64,000 bases of DNA from Pokkaliibacter plantistimulans. GTDB lineage: Bacteria > Pseudomonadota > Gammaproteobacteria > Pseudomonadales > Balneatricaceae. Shown here in pieces: positions 1-12,814 of this stretch (position 1 is its first letter; every line of letters begins with the position of its first letter). The position numbers and the translations under genes were made by a program. The notes below the pieces were generated by a model. It was given only the letters and a program-made list of their open reading frames with translations. It searched no databases and was not told the DNA's origin. The DNA is taken from positions 29,828 through 93,827 of the forward strand of contig NZ_LAPT01000005.1 of the NCBI RefSeq assembly GCF_003194385.1, in the 5' to 3' direction.

Positions 1-1506
1 AGCGCCCGCCCGCGCGATCTTGAAAAGCTCAAGATGAGCCTCGCACAACTGCCGATACTGCAGCATGAACTTTCTCAGGTGGAGAGCGGACTGCTGCATC
101 AACTGGCGTCCGCCATTGGCACCTTCCCTGATCTGGAGAAGTTGCTGCAGCAAGCCGTCATTGAAAATCCACCAGTAGTCATCCGTGATGGTGGCGTCAT
201 CGCCCCCGGTTATGACAGTGAACTGGATGAGCTAAGAGCACTGAGTGAACACGCCGGGGATTTTCTGCTCAAACTGGAACAGCAAGAGCGTGATCGCACC
301 GGTATCAATACCTTAAAGGTGGGTTATAACCGGGTTCATGGATACTACATCGAGATTGGCCGTTCACAGTCGGACGATGTTCCAGCCAACTACATACGTC
401 GCCAGACGCTGAAAAACGCCGAACGCTTTATCACACCCGAGCTTAAAGCATTCGAGGACAAAGCCCTCAGCGCCCGAAGCCGCGCACTTGCCAGAGAGAA
501 GGACCTCTATGACCAGCTGCTGGAGACGCTGAATGAGGATCTGGGCCAGCTGCAGGATGCAGCCATGTCACTGGCCGAGCTGGACACCCTGACCAATCTG
601 GCTGAGCGTGCAGAAAGCCTGAATTACTGCCGCCCCAACCTTAGCCATGACAGTCGCTTGCACATCATTGCTGGTCGTCATCCGGTAGTGGAGAGCGTTT
701 CCTCAACGCCTTTTGTTGCCAACGACCTACGTCTAGATGAACAACGGCGAATGCTGATCATCACCGGCCCCAATATGGGGGGTAAGTCTACCTATATGCG
801 CCAGACTGCCTTGATTGTACTTCTCTCCCACATTGGCAGTTTTGTTCCGGCGCAGCAGGCTGAGATTGGTCTTGTTGACCGGATATTCACCCGCATGGGT
901 TCATCGGATGATCTGGCTGGTGGCCGCTCTACCTTCATGGTTGAAATGACAGAAACAGCCAACATTCTCCACAACGCCACCCGCTCCAGCCTGGTACTGA
1001 TGGATGAAGTTGGCCGTGGCACAAGCACCTTCGATGGCTTGTCACTGGCCTGGGCAGCAGCAGAGTGGCTGGCCAACCGTCAGGTACTCACCCTCTTTGC
1101 CACGCACTATTTTGAGCTAACTGCCATGGCTGATGACTTCGATCATGTTGCCAATGTGCACTTAACTGCAACCGAACACCATGACAGCATCATCTTTCTG
1201 CACAGCGTGCAGGAAGGTCCGGCTAGCCAGAGCTACGGAATTCAGGTCGCCAAACTAGCTGGGGTACCAGAGCCCGTCATCCGTCAGGCCAGAGAAAAGC
1301 TACTGGCTCTTGAAGGCTTGCAAAAACCAACATTGATCAGCATGACTCCAACGAAAGCTGCTGATCATCCGCTACAGGGCGACATGTTCGCAGCCCTGCC
1401 AAGCATAGTGGAAGATGCTGTTGCCAAGCTGGATCCTGATGCGCTGACACCTCGTCAGGCACTGGAGCAGCTATACCAATTAAAGGCCCTACTAACCTCA
1501 GGTTAA
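1..1506 (+). CDS. mutS: DNA mismatch repair protein MutS (3' part, 5' end outside window)
   Basis: The frame is open from base 1, so the gene starts outside the window; about 501 C-terminal residues are present of a protein normally near 850. MutS recognises mismatches as a dimer and uses ATP binding to recruit MutL. Visible are the end of the core/lever domain, the clamp, and the C-terminal ABC-type ATPase: Walker [10 protein letters not shown] near fragment residue 255, the signature/Walker B stretch [13 protein letters not shown] near residue 335, and the ATHYFEL switch. The C-terminal tail includes the usual dimerisation helix-turn-helix ([18 protein letters not shown]). fdxA follows on the same strand after about 40 bases, the order seen in Pseudomonas-like genomes. 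No internal stops or oddities. Confidence 0.98.
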   Translation, partial: SARPRDLEKLKMSLAQLPILQHELSQVESGLLHQLASAIGTFPDLEKLLQQAVIENPPVVIRDGGVIAPGYDSELDELRALSEHAGDFLLKLEQQERDRTGINTLKVGYNRVHGYYIEIGRSQSDDVPANYIRRQTLKNAERFITPELKAFEDKALSARSRALAREKDLYDQLLETLNEDLGQLQDAAMSLAELDTLTNLAERAESLNYCRPNLSHDSRLHIIAGRHPVVESVSSTPFVANDLRLDEQRRMLIITGPNMGGKSTYMRQTALIVLLSHIGSFVPAQQAEIGLVDRIFTRMGSSDDLAGGRSTFMVEMTETANILHNATRSSLVLMDEVGRGTSTFDGLSLAWAAAEWLANRQVLTLFATHYFELTAMADDFDHVANVHLTATEHHDSIIFLHSVQEGPASQSYGIQVAKLAGVPEPVIRQAREKLLALEGLQKPTLISMTPTKAADHPLQGDMFAALPSIVEDAVAKLDPDALTPRQALEQLYQLKALLTSG

Positions 1507-1548
1507 CCACTAGAAGACCAGATTACTGAACCGTTAGCGAGACTGACC

Positions 1549-1872
1549 ATGACCTATGTCGTCACAGAAAACTGCATAAAGTGCAAATACACGGACTGCG
1601 TTGATGTCTGTCCAGTAGATTGTTTCTATGAAGGGCCAAATTTTCTGGTAATACATCCTGATGAATGTATTGACTGCGGCCTGTGTGAACCTGAATGCCC
1701 TGCAGATGCTATTTTTTCTGAAGATGATCTTCCAAAAGACCAGCTCGCCTTTGTCGATCTAAATGCCGAGCTGGCAGAGGTCTGGCCAAATATCTCTGCC
1801 CAGAAAGAGCCCCTGGCAGATGCCGATGAATGGAAAGGGAAGCCTGGAAAGCGTGACTTACTTGAACGTTGA
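1549..1872 (+). CDS. fdxA: 7Fe ferredoxin FdxA
   Basis: A 107-residue low-potential electron carrier with one [3Fe-4S] and one [4Fe-4S] cluster, cytoplasmic. Cys9, Cys17 and Cys50 match the 3Fe ligands and Cys21, Cys40, Cys43 and Cys46 the 4Fe ligands of Azotobacter-type FdI. The intervening Cys12 and Cys25 are also present, as is common in this family. The C-terminal half is the acidic extension typical of FdxA. It lies immediately downstream of mutS and converges on rpoS across a strong hairpin. The physiological redox partner cannot be told from context. Confidence 0.97.
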   Translation: MTYVVTENCIKCKYTDCVDVCPVDCFYEGPNFLVIHPDECIDCGLCEPECPADAIFSEDDLPKDQLAFVDLNAELAEVWPNISAQKEPLADADEWKGKPGKRDLLER

Positions 1873-1958
1873 AAATGTCGATAGCTGACAGTCAGCAATT
1901 AGCAATAAAGGCGGTTGTCTGGCACTAAAAATCTTGACAATCATTCCTGCGCATTTAA

Positions 1959-1996
1959 GTAAACAGGAAGGCCGCATAAGCGGCCTTCCTGTTTAC
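1959..1996. terminator. Bidirectional terminator between fdxA and rpoS
   Basis: A perfect 17-bp stem (arms 1959-1975 and 1980-1996) closes a 4-base ATAA loop. It is GC-rich at the top and A/T-rich at the base on both sides, and sits between the convergent fdxA and rpoS genes. It should serve both directions. Confidence 0.88.
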
Positions 1997-2020
1997 TCAT
2001 GACTAACCTTACGTATGGCT

Positions 2021-2995
2021 TCAGGCGAACAGATCATCTCCGTGCAGACCCTGACGCTCAACGATATCTCTTAGCCGACGCAGCGCCTCAACTTGAATCT
2101 GACGTACCCGCTCACGGGTAAGCCCTATCTCTTTACCTACCTCTTCCAGAGTACTCATTTCATAGCCACGAAGCCCGAATCGACGTGCCAGCACTTCACT
2201 CTGCTTTTCAGGCAACAGCGACAACCACGTTTCGATAGAACCATGCAGGTCTTTCTGCTGCAACCACGACTCAGGATCAGCAGCCTCCTGGTCAGCCAAC
2301 GTATCCAACAAGGGCTTATCTGAGTCTGGCGCCATAGTAGAGTCGACTGAAGTGACTTTCTCATTCCAGCCCAGCATTCGCTCCACATCCTCAACAGGCT
2401 TGTCGAGATGCACTGCAATCTCTTCGGCTGTGGGTTCATGGTCTAACTGATGAGCCAGTTCACGGGCAGTACGCAGATAGATGTTGAGTTCTTTTACGAC
2501 GTGGATAGGCAGGCGGATTGTGCGGGTCTGATTCATGATCGCCCGTTCTATCGTCTGGCGAATCCACCAGGTTGCATAGGTAGAGAAGCGGAAGCCCCGC
2601 TCTGGATCAAACTTTTCGACAGCCCTGATTAACCCCAGATTGCCCTCTTCAATAAGATCCAGCAATGTCAGGCCACGGTTCAGGTAACGCCGAGCAATCT
2701 TCACGACAAGACGTAAGTTGCTCTCGATCATGCGCTTGCGCGAAGCTTCACACCCCCGCAGCGCTTTACGGGAGAAAAATACCTCCTGCTCAGCGGTCAG
2801 CAAGGGCGCAAAACCAATTTCGTTCAGGTATAGCTGGGTAGCATCGAGTTGCTTCTTGCTACTACGAGAAGTACTGAGCTCTGGGGGTAAACCCAATCCA
2901 GAATACTCTTCTCCGCTATCCACATCGTCCGTCAGCGCTTCCAGCTCCATTTCCTGGACATCTAATATGTCCATTTCCAGATCTTTCTCGATCAT
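2021..2995 (-). CDS. rpoS: RNA polymerase sigma factor RpoS
   Basis: Stationary-phase/general stress sigma factor, 324 residues. Regions 1.2 to 4.2 are complete: region 1.2 ([11 protein letters not shown]), region 2 with the RpoD/RpoS-like core ([36 protein letters not shown]), region 3, and the region 4.2 helix-turn-helix ([20 protein letters not shown]). The ATG at 2995 has a Shine-Dalgarno AAGGTGG about 7 bases upstream. nlpD lies 87 bp upstream on the same strand; in many gammaproteobacteria the main rpoS promoter is inside nlpD, which is likely here but was not located. The N-terminus is acidic like other RpoS proteins. Confidence 0.98.
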   Translation of the reverse strand: MIEKDLEMDILDVQEMELEALTDDVDSGEEYSGLGLPPELSTSRSSKKQLDATQLYLNEIGFAPLLTAEQEVFFSRKALRGCEASRKRMIESNLRLVVKIARRYLNRGLTLLDLIEEGNLGLIRAVEKFDPERGFRFSTYATWWIRQTIERAIMNQTRTIRLPIHVVKELNIYLRTARELAHQLDHEPTAEEIAVHLDKPVEDVERMLGWNEKVTSVDSTMAPDSDKPLLDTLADQEAADPESWLQQKDLHGSIETWLSLLPEKQSEVLARRFGLRGYEMSTLEEVGKEIGLTRERVRQIQVEALRRLRDIVERQGLHGDDLFA

Positions 2996-3082
2996 CGGCT
3001 GCCACCTTGGAGTTGTTATTATTGGCCCCTGAGCATCAGGATGGATAGCGAAAGACTAACAGCTGTAGAAAAAATAGCCAGC

Positions 3083-3940
3083 CTAACGTTTGGGCAAGTA
3101 ACTCAGTGGATTCACCGGTTGCCCATCCTGCCTGATTTCAAAATAAAGCATGCCTGACTTAGCTTCTGACTGCCCCATTTCAGCAATCACATCACCACGT
3201 TTGACCTTCTGCTGTTCACGCACAAGGACTTTCTGGTTATGTGCATACGCGCTCAGGAACTCCTGATTATGATTAATAATTACCAGATTGACGTACCCTC
3301 TGAGCCCGTTACCCGCGTACACAACCACCCCATCTGCAGCGGCACGCACCGGACTCCCCACAATTCCTGCAATATTTATACCCTTGTCGCTATTACGATT
3401 TTGTGAAAAGGTGCTGACCACCTTACCAGACACAGGCCATTGCCACGTGAGACCGCTCTTGCTGGTCGCGGTTGGACGGTCATCACCGGCAGCCACGCTG
3501 ACGGCACGTGAGGGTGACGTTTTACTGCTACCAACCGTACTTCCCTTGCTACTTTTCTCCACATCTTTGCTACTGCTGGTTGATCCTGAAATACCTGTGG
3601 AGGTTGAGGCTAGCGGCCGAACGGTAGTGCTTTGCACTCGACCGCCTGACTCTGCACTCACCAGCGTTGACCTGCTCAACTGTAACGTCTGTCCAGGATA
3701 GATAGTGTACGGTGCCGGTATGCTGTTCTGACGTGCCAGCTCCTTGTAATCACGACCATAGCGATAGGCGATTGAGTACAGAGTCTCGCCAGTCTTGACC
3801 ACATGTTTACCGGCAACATCACCCGCATGAGCACGGGCAGAAAGATCGCTGACTGGTGCATATTTGCTGTTGCTAGAGCAGCCTGCAAGCAGCATCAACA
3901 TCACCAGTACAAAACCTCTTATTGCTATGTTAGACATCAA
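3083..3940 (-). CDS. nlpD: LysM/M23 lipoprotein NlpD (amidase activator)
   Basis: Outer-membrane lipoprotein of 285 residues. The signal peptide ends in lipobox LAGC with Cys21 as lipidation site. A LysM domain (about residues 44-89) binds peptidoglycan, a Ser/Thr-rich linker follows, and the C-terminal LytM/M23 domain ends at PLSYLPKR. The metal-binding His and Asp of active M23 enzymes are replaced (NSDKGINIAG in place of HxGxD, and LYFEIR in place of LHFEIR). It is therefore predicted to be an inactive LytM factor that activates an AmiC-type amidase during cell separation. Its start overlaps the stop of the DUF368 gene by 4 bases. Confidence 0.95.
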   Translation of the reverse strand: MMSNIAIRGFVLVMLMLLAGCSSNSKYAPVSDLSARAHAGDVAGKHVVKTGETLYSIAYRYGRDYKELARQNSIPAPYTIYPGQTLQLSRSTLVSAESGGRVQSTTVRPLASTSTGISGSTSSSKDVEKSSKGSTVGSSKTSPSRAVSVAAGDDRPTATSKSGLTWQWPVSGKVVSTFSQNRNSDKGINIAGIVGSPVRAAADGVVVYAGNGLRGYVNLVIINHNQEFLSAYAHNQKVLVREQQKVKRGDVIAEMGQSEAKSGMLYFEIRQDGQPVNPLSYLPKR

Positions 3941-4863
3941 CCACGCGCCTCCTGAACAGAAGCAGCTCTGGACAATCCCAAAACAACCATCACTCCCAGT
4001 AACATCAGAGCCACCACCGCGAACGTCATAGGAGCCTGGCCAGTCAATCCTTGATAAGAGTGAGGCAATACACTGTCTTGTAACAAAGGCACAGACTGAC
4101 CATGACTATCGAGCCGATAGGCTCGGGTAATCTTCCATGGCCACACTTTCCCTAACGAACCCACCATAAAGCCCGTCAAAATCGCCAGAGTCATTGCACG
4201 ATAATGTTGTAAGCACCAGCTGAGCACACGTGAAAAAACCATTAACCCGGTAACGCACCCACAGACAAAGATCAGGAGCGTCGAGAACTGGAGCTGTTTA
4301 ACCGCGGACAGGACGGGTTGATAGAGTCCCAAAATAAGCAGTATGAAACTGCCAGAAATGCCGGGCAGGATCATCGCGCAGATGGCTATTGCTCCACCGA
4401 TAAACAAATTGAAAGATGTTGGAGACAAAGAAAATGCAAAACCCTGAGTTAATATCCAGCCCAGCAGTACACCCAGCACGAGACTCAACAGCGTGTCAGT
4501 CCGCCAACGTTCAACTTGACGTGCAATCAGCAAGCAAGATGCCATGACCAGACCAAAGAAAAATCCCCAGATCAATAGAGGATAAAACTCGAGCAGCCAG
4601 CTAATACCTTTGGCCAGAGTCAGAATACTGGTCAGTATTCCCGCTAGCAGTACTGCCAGAAATGAACCATTCGCCTCTCGCCAGGTAGCCGGCAAGCCTT
4701 TGCGAAATAGTGAGAAAAACAAACGCGGATGGATATTGCGAATGGTCAGCAGTAGCTCTTCATAGATACCGGAAATAAAGGCAATCGTTCCACCAGAAAC
4801 ACCGGGAACAACATCTGCCGCCCCCATAGCCATGCCCTTGAGAAAAAGAAAAATACGTTCCAT
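3937..4863 (-). CDS. DUF368 membrane protein, predicted undecaprenyl-phosphate translocase
   Basis: A 308-residue polytopic membrane protein with about eight hydrophobic segments. The family-typical opening KGMAMGAADVVPGVSGGTIAF and the internal repeat AICAMILPGISGSFILLILG are both present. DUF368 proteins have been shown in other bacteria (PopT of Staphylococcus, and a Vibrio cholerae homologue) to support recycling of undecaprenyl phosphate across the inner membrane; assignment of that role here is by family. It is translationally coupled to nlpD (ATGA overlap) and follows pcm by 26 bp. uppS and cdsA, which make and share lipid carriers, lie in the same minus-strand gene run further upstream. 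Confidence 0.88.
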   Translation of the reverse strand: MERIFLFLKGMAMGAADVVPGVSGGTIAFISGIYEELLLTIRNIHPRLFFSLFRKGLPATWREANGSFLAVLLAGILTSILTLAKGISWLLEFYPLLIWGFFFGLVMASCLLIARQVERWRTDTLLSLVLGVLLGWILTQGFAFSLSPTSFNLFIGGAIAICAMILPGISGSFILLILGLYQPVLSAVKQLQFSTLLIFVCGCVTGLMVFSRVLSWCLQHYRAMTLAILTGFMVGSLGKVWPWKITRAYRLDSHGQSVPLLQDSVLPHSYQGLTGQAPMTFAVVALMLLGVMVVLGLSRAASVQEARG

Positions 4864-4889
4864 AAAAGGGATTCATTCCATTAGATCAA

Positions 4890-5609
4890 TTAGCGTAGAC
4901 GGCCCTTGAGCAGAGGCACAAATCGAACAGGTTCCAGCACTTCTTCATGATATTGGTCTTGTTGACGACGGATACGCCGCAGTGACTGCGCCTCCTGCCC
5001 TCCAACCGGAATAACCAGTACGCCACCTTCCGCCAGCTGAGCCAGAAGCTCGTGCGGCACCTGCTCGGCGGCGGCAGTCACCAGAATTGCATCGTAGGGG
5101 CCTTTTTCTGGCCATCCGACAGTACCGTCCGAGTAGCGGGGAAACACATTATAAACTTTCAACTGTTGCAGACGCTTGCGGGTCCGCTCATGTAAAGGCC
5201 GAATGCGCTCAAGAGTGTATACATGCTCTGCCAGAGCAGCCAACACGGCACTCTGATAGCCTGACCCGGTTCCGACTTCCAGCACCCTTTCTATTCTTCT
5301 GGCCCCCAGAATAAGCTCTGTCATTCTGGCGACCACATAAGGCTGGGATAAAGTCTGCTGATAGCCAATTGGCAGTGCGGTATCTTCATAGGCACGATGT
5401 GCCAAAGCCTCATCGACAAAAAGGTGCCGTGGGATGCGAAGCATCACATCTAACACCTCCTGGTCGCATATCCCCTGCTCCAGCAAGCGAGCAATCATTC
5501 GCTCGCGAGTTCTGGCAGAGGTCATACCGATACCATCCAACTGGAAATCAGTCACTCCTACTCCTGAATACAGATCATTGGGCCCAACTACAGACATCTT
5601 TGCCAGCAT
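4890..5609 (-). CDS. pcm: Protein-L-isoaspartate O-methyltransferase
   Basis: Repairs spontaneously formed L-isoaspartyl residues by SAM-dependent methylation, cytoplasmic. The body is canonical: PRHLFVDEALAHRAYEDTALPIG, SAM-binding motif I VLEVGTGSGYQSAVLA, and the C-terminal PVRFVPLLKG. The longest form is 239 residues; homologues usually begin near MTSARTRERM, whose ATG is at 5525 behind GGATGG, so the true start may be there (211 residues). truD is 24 bp upstream, where surE is found in most relatives; no surE is present. Confidence 0.95.
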   Translation of the reverse strand: MLAKMSVVGPNDLYSGVGVTDFQLDGIGMTSARTRERMIARLLEQGICDQEVLDVMLRIPRHLFVDEALAHRAYEDTALPIGYQQTLSQPYVVARMTELILGARRIERVLEVGTGSGYQSAVLAALAEHVYTLERIRPLHERTRKRLQQLKVYNVFPRYSDGTVGWPEKGPYDAILVTAAAEQVPHELLAQLAEGGVLVIPVGGQEAQSLRRIRRQQDQYHEEVLEPVRFVPLLKGRLR

Positions 5610-5633
5610 TCATACCGAGAATGCCCGAGAAAA

Positions 5634-6671
5634 TTATCCAGCATCCGACTGATTATGAACAACGCACAATTCACGTATCACCGAGGTAGCAAATCCACCA
5701 CGGGGCAAGCTGAAAGACAGACTCAGGCTGTCCTCCCTCAAATCAGACTGAATGTTAACCGGACGTAACTGTAACGCTCGTCGCTCATGGTGAAGGCCGA
5801 AAGACTCAAGACCGGTACACCAGGCTAGCCATGGCGATATGACGTTCTGCTCAAATGACTCACAGACACTGCGGCAACCGTATCCCTTACCCCATAGCGG
5901 CCCCGTCGGCTCCACTTGCCCCATTGCACACGCACTCAGTAGCTCCTCACTGACCTGCTCGACAATGGATACCGAATTACTCGCTTGATTATAAACTGCC
6001 TCCCCCGGCAACAGCGTAGTCCAGGTGCCGAGGGCTATGCGCTCGCTCAGCACTTGATTGAAAATAAAACTCCGCGCCGTAGATAGAAACAACCCACGCT
6101 TATAAGGTGATAATCGATCCAGCTCCCCCGCAAATAACCGCTCAACCATCTGCAGGTTATAGCCCTCTCGCCCAAAGCGCTGCTCACCAAAATAATTCGG
6201 AACACCTTCAAGGCCAATGCGTTGCAAGCGCTCTGGTAAAGAGCCCAACTCACCTCTCAACTGATGCAGGTGAATCTCAAAATGATTGCGTAGATGCATA
6301 CCACGTTTCAGCTTGCGACTGTGACGTACACAGCGAAGGATACGCATATTCTCGTGCTGAAAGCCCGCTATATCTGGCATGCTTTTGCCAGGCAGATGAA
6401 GACTGAACCACTGACTAGTCCGAGCATTACGATCCTTCATGCCTGAATAGCTGACAGCACGCAGCGGCAACTTGAGCCACTTGGCTAATACTCGTGCAGC
6501 ATCATCTGTATTGAGTTCCCGTTTTTCAACCCAGACATAAAGGTGTTCGCCCTGCCCTTCAGGCTCAAACCCCAGCTCCTCAATAACTACAAAGTCCTCA
6601 GGAGAAACTTTAAGCTGCCCCTGCACTGCTGGCATCGATACGGCATAGCGCCAATCAGGTAACAAACTCAT
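5634..6671 (-). CDS. truD: tRNA pseudouridine(13) synthase TruD
   Basis: Isomerises U13 of tRNA-Glu to pseudouridine. At 345 residues it has the usual length. The catalytic motif SYSGMKDRNARTSQWFSL is intact (the Asp in KDR is the nucleophile), followed by RNHFEIHL and the NYFGEQRFG motif of the insertion domain. The start codon overlaps the ftsB stop by 4 bases (ATGA), so the two are translationally coupled. In related genomes ispD and ispF normally sit between ftsB and truD; here they are absent without a gap. Confidence 0.96.
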   Translation of the reverse strand: MSLLPDWRYAVSMPAVQGQLKVSPEDFVVIEELGFEPEGQGEHLYVWVEKRELNTDDAARVLAKWLKLPLRAVSYSGMKDRNARTSQWFSLHLPGKSMPDIAGFQHENMRILRCVRHSRKLKRGMHLRNHFEIHLHQLRGELGSLPERLQRIGLEGVPNYFGEQRFGREGYNLQMVERLFAGELDRLSPYKRGLFLSTARSFIFNQVLSERIALGTWTTLLPGEAVYNQASNSVSIVEQVSEELLSACAMGQVEPTGPLWGKGYGCRSVCESFEQNVISPWLAWCTGLESFGLHHERRALQLRPVNIQSDLREDSLSLSFSLPRGGFATSVIRELCVVHNQSDAG

Positions 6672-6952
6672 GGCTGCTTTTCTGGCTCCAACAACAAATA
6701 ATAGGTCTCACCTTCCCGAATCATGCCCAACTCACTGCGTGCCCGCTCTTCAATTGCAGCCATACCTTGCTTGAGATCATCCACTTCAGCTTCGAGTAAA
6801 TTGTTACGATGCTCCAAACGCTCGTTAAGTTGCCGCTGCTGCTGTATAGAGTCTTTCAGAGCCCAGAGGTCCGGCAAACTCCCCTCTCCCCACCAGAGTC
6901 GATATTGCAATCCTGCACAGAGCAGCAACAGGACAAGTACCAGACGCTTCAT
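6668..6952 (-). CDS. ftsB: Cell division protein FtsB
   Basis: A 94-residue bitopic inner-membrane protein: one N-terminal transmembrane helix (residues 3-20) followed by a periplasmic leucine-zipper coiled coil and the conserved ARSELGMIREGETYYLL end. It forms the FtsQLB complex that signals septal peptidoglycan synthesis. Length and layout match the family. It lies downstream of eno, as is usual, but is separated from eno by a rho-independent terminator, so it probably has its own promoter in the 170-bp gap. Confidence 0.95.
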   Translation of the reverse strand: MKRLVLVLLLLCAGLQYRLWWGEGSLPDLWALKDSIQQQRQLNERLEHRNNLLEAEVDDLKQGMAAIEERARSELGMIREGETYYLLLEPEKQP

Positions 6953-7120
6953 TTGTTTCGCTTCCCACCGTGTTCATTAGCGCTACGAACACTTCATGCC
7001 GCCCTTTATTCAAGCCTGAACAAAGAAGCAGGACAAAATAAAGCCTTATGCTAACCAACCCCCAACCGTCAGGGAAGTAAGTTCCCACTATCAAGTTGCA
7101 GGTAACCGTTTTGAAAAAGC

Positions 7121-7148
7121 AAAAAAAGGGGAGCTCAGCTCCCCTTTT
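7121..7148 (-). terminator. Terminator of eno
   Basis: Inverted repeat GGGGAGC/GCTCCCC (7128-7134 and 7138-7144) with a 3-base loop. Read on the minus strand it runs into seven consecutive T residues directly after the eno stop codon. Confidence 0.88.
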
Positions 7149-7162
7149 CAATTCAGTCAAAC

Positions 7163-8476
<1,314 letters not shown>

Positions 8477-8593
8477 TTAAAAGGTGGCTGATAAAATCCG
8501 GGGGATACTCACTATGAGTTCCCGGCAAAGTTGTCGAACCAGTCCGATACAGCCAACTCCAGAGGTATTGCCCCTGGAGAGCCCGTTAGTATT

Positions 8594-10288
<1,695 letters not shown>

Positions 10289-10391
10289 TCAGGATAACAG
10301 AACTACCTCATCCCAACAATGGCAGAATCCCGTCAGACTGAAGCACAATCGAGATGATCAGCACCTTTATGGTGCAAATATAGGCAGCAAC

Positions 10392-11675
10392 TCAGGTGTG
10401 TTCACGCTGCCACGTCAACCACCAGCCGCACTCGTCTGCCTGAGCGACCCAACCCTGAGCCGGATGCGTTGCTACTGCCACCAGCTCATTATCACAATAC
10501 AGCAAAGGTATAAGTGCCCTTTCCCAGGGAGGAATACCACGCCCCTGCAAATAATGCTTCAGGCTTACTTTATGCGCGGCGCCCGCCGGTTGCCATGACT
10601 CTCCCCCCTGACGGAAGCGCACTTCCCAGCAAGCCTGAGGATCAGCCCGCACACCACAGCCCTTCACGTCACTAACGATTAACTCGCCGTAAGGTAAGAG
10701 AGTTCTGGTTTGCAGCACACGACTTTGCGGAAGAGAAATATTTCCCAGCCATTCGGGAACAAAATAAAGACGCTGCCGATATCGGCGTAATTGCCAGCCT
10801 TCCCAGCTCAGCTGCGGCTGTCGATCATCAGCGGCTTCAACAAACTGTGATAGCTTCGCTTTGACAGAGACTGGGGGCGGCAAGGCACCACGGGCCAAAA
10901 ACCAACAGCGCAGCACATTGAATTGCCTGGACTGACTCAACGCAGCCCATGCAGGTAGCGCTAACGATAAATCAGACGCCAGCCAGTCACACTGACGCAT
11001 GTCCAACTCCGCCAACTCCTGCAGCAAGGATGAAGCCTCATCACAGGCTTCTATCGAACGCCGTAAACGAGCGTTCAAAGATGGCCAGCGTTGCGCCAAA
11101 CGAGGCATAATCTGATGGCGCAGATAATTACGGTCATATACCTCTAAGGCATTGCTCGGATCCTCAATGGGCTCCAGCTGCCACTGACAGGCATACTCTT
11201 CAAGCTGCCGGCGCTCAATATGCAACATCGGCCGCACCCAATACACCCCATCACTAGTACGCACTTCAGCCATAGCCGCCAGCCCCGTCGGGCCGCTACC
11301 ACGCATCAGTCTCAGCATCAGCGTTTCACTCTGGTCATCGGCATGCTGCCCTAAAAGCAACACATCACCGGATTTGGCGTGAGCGCTAAAAGCCGCATAG
11401 CGTGCATCACGAGCACCGGCCTCAACGTTTGCTGTGGAAACCGCAACGCGAAAAGCACGATAGACAAATCCATAGCCAGCGGCCAAGCGCGCTACCTGAG
11501 CCTGCCAAGTGGAAGCTCCTGCCTGCAGACCGTGATTGACATGCCAGACCTCGACAGGGCAATACAGGCAACCACTGCTGACAAGGCGCCAGGTTAGATG
11601 CAGCAACACTTGTGAATCCAGGCCACCGCTAACCGCTATTACCAGCCTGCGAGGGGCCAGATGCTTTAGCCCCAC
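10392..11675 (-). CDS. tilS: tRNA(Ile)-lysidine synthase TilS
   Basis: Modifies C34 of tRNA-Ile(CAU) to lysidine. The PP-loop SGGLDS is at residues 16-21 from the proposed start, followed by HVNHGLQ and the RGSGPTGLAAM motif, then the C-terminal substrate-binding domains. I place the start at a GTG (11675). It has AAGGG about 8 bases upstream, and it gives the family-typical short lead (15 residues) before the PP-loop. The open frame continues upstream through an ATG (11741) and TTG (11771), but those lack a Shine-Dalgarno sequence and would place the accA terminator inside the coding region. From the GTG the protein is 427 residues. Confidence 0.93.
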   Translation of the reverse strand: MGLKHLAPRRLVIAVSGGLDSQVLLHLTWRLVSSGCLYCPVEVWHVNHGLQAGASTWQAQVARLAAGYGFVYRAFRVAVSTANVEAGARDARYAAFSAHAKSGDVLLLGQHADDQSETLMLRLMRGSGPTGLAAMAEVRTSDGVYWVRPMLHIERRQLEEYACQWQLEPIEDPSNALEVYDRNYLRHQIMPRLAQRWPSLNARLRRSIEACDEASSLLQELAELDMRQCDWLASDLSLALPAWAALSQSRQFNVLRCWFLARGALPPPVSVKAKLSQFVEAADDRQPQLSWEGWQLRRYRQRLYFVPEWLGNISLPQSRVLQTRTLLPYGELIVSDVKGCGVRADPQACWEVRFRQGGESWQPAGAAHKVSLKHYLQGRGIPPWERALIPLLYCDNELVAVATHPAQGWVAQADECGWWLTWQREHT

Positions 11676-11710
11676 CAGAAGCCCTTGCGGTTCAACGGTC
11701 TGCCAAGATG

Positions 11711-11738
11711 AAAAAAGCCGGGTAGACCCGGCTTTTTT
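11711..11738 (-). terminator. Terminator of accA (ahead of tilS)
   Basis: Perfect 12-bp inverted repeat AAAAAAGCCGGG/CCCGGCTTTTTT with a TAGA loop, 17 bases beyond the accA stop. The T-run on the minus strand makes it a strong rho-independent terminator. It overlaps the upstream extension of the tilS frame. Confidence 0.9.
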
Positions 11739-11754
11739 CATGGAGGTAAGAAGA

Positions 11755-12708
11755 TTATTCGAAAGAGCCAAAATTCATCAGCCGCTCATAGCGCTGCTCC
11801 AGTAGCTCTTCCTGCGTCAGACCGCGTAACTCGTCCAAGGTTTCCTGCAAGGCCAGCTTTAGATTAGCGGCCATCAAGCGAGGATTACGGTGACTGCCAC
11901 CCAGTGGCTCATCAATCAGACGATCAACGAAACCCAACTCCTGAAGGCGACCCGCTGTCATTCCCATTGCTTTTGCGGCTTCCGAAGCTTTCTCTGAACT
12001 TTTCCACAAGATAGAAGCACAGCCTTCAGGAGAGATAACTGAATAGACTGAATACTCCAGCATCAGAAGGCGGTCACACACACCAATAGCCAGAGCACCA
12101 CCAGAACCACCCTCGCCAATGACAGTAGAAATGATAGGGGTCTTGAGGCGCGACATCACCGCAAGATTGAAGGCAATGGCCTCACTCTGCCCGCGCTCTT
12201 CTGCATCAATGCCAGGCCAGGCTCCGGGCGTGTCAATGAAGGTCAGGATGGGCAGGTTAAACCGTTCCGCCATTTCCATCAGGCGCAATGCTTTGCGATA
12301 TCCTTCAGGGCGAGGCATGCCGAAGTTGCGGCGTACTTTTTCACGTACGTCACGGCCTTTCTGTTGGCCAATGATCATTACCGGCTCGTCGTCCAATCGT
12401 GCAATGCCACCAACAATCGCAGCATCGTCAGCGAAGTGACGGTCACCATGCAGCTCATCAAAATCAGTAAAGATGTTCTTGATGTAGTCCAGCGTGTAGG
12501 GACGCAGAGGATGCCGTGATAACTGGGTTATCTGCCAGTCACTCAGGTTGGAAAATACCTGCTCTGTCAGGCTGGCGCTCTTTTCTTCCAGCTTGGCAAT
12601 CTCTTCTGTGATGTTGAAGTCATTGCTGCTGCTCACCAGACGCAGTTCGTCGATTTTAGCCTGAAGATCAGCAATAGGCTGTTCAAAATCCAGATAGTTT
12701 GGGTTCAT
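11755..12708 (-). CDS. accA: Acetyl-CoA carboxylase carboxyltransferase subunit alpha
   Basis: Transfers the carboxyl group from carboxybiotin to acetyl-CoA together with AccD, the first step of fatty-acid synthesis. It is 317 residues, like E. coli AccA. The N-terminus has the typical [16 protein letters not shown] helix; the crotonase-like carboxyltransferase core shows [34 protein letters not shown] and [12 protein letters not shown]. It lies downstream of dnaE, the conserved gammaproteobacterial order, and ends at a strong terminator. Confidence 0.98.
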   Translation of the reverse strand: MNPNYLDFEQPIADLQAKIDELRLVSSSNDFNITEEIAKLEEKSASLTEQVFSNLSDWQITQLSRHPLRPYTLDYIKNIFTDFDELHGDRHFADDAAIVGGIARLDDEPVMIIGQQKGRDVREKVRRNFGMPRPEGYRKALRLMEMAERFNLPILTFIDTPGAWPGIDAEERGQSEAIAFNLAVMSRLKTPIISTVIGEGGSGGALAIGVCDRLLMLEYSVYSVISPEGCASILWKSSEKASEAAKAMGMTAGRLQELGFVDRLIDEPLGGSHRNPRLMAANLKLALQETLDELRGLTQEELLEQRYERLMNFGSFE

Positions 12709-12814
12709 TACTCGTTTCCGCTAATGCAGCCAGCCCCTTGGGGCGTCAATAATGGCTGCCTACCATACGCTTTTCTTGCCTGGGAGTCGAGACACCCCGA
12801 CCCGCTCAAAATGT

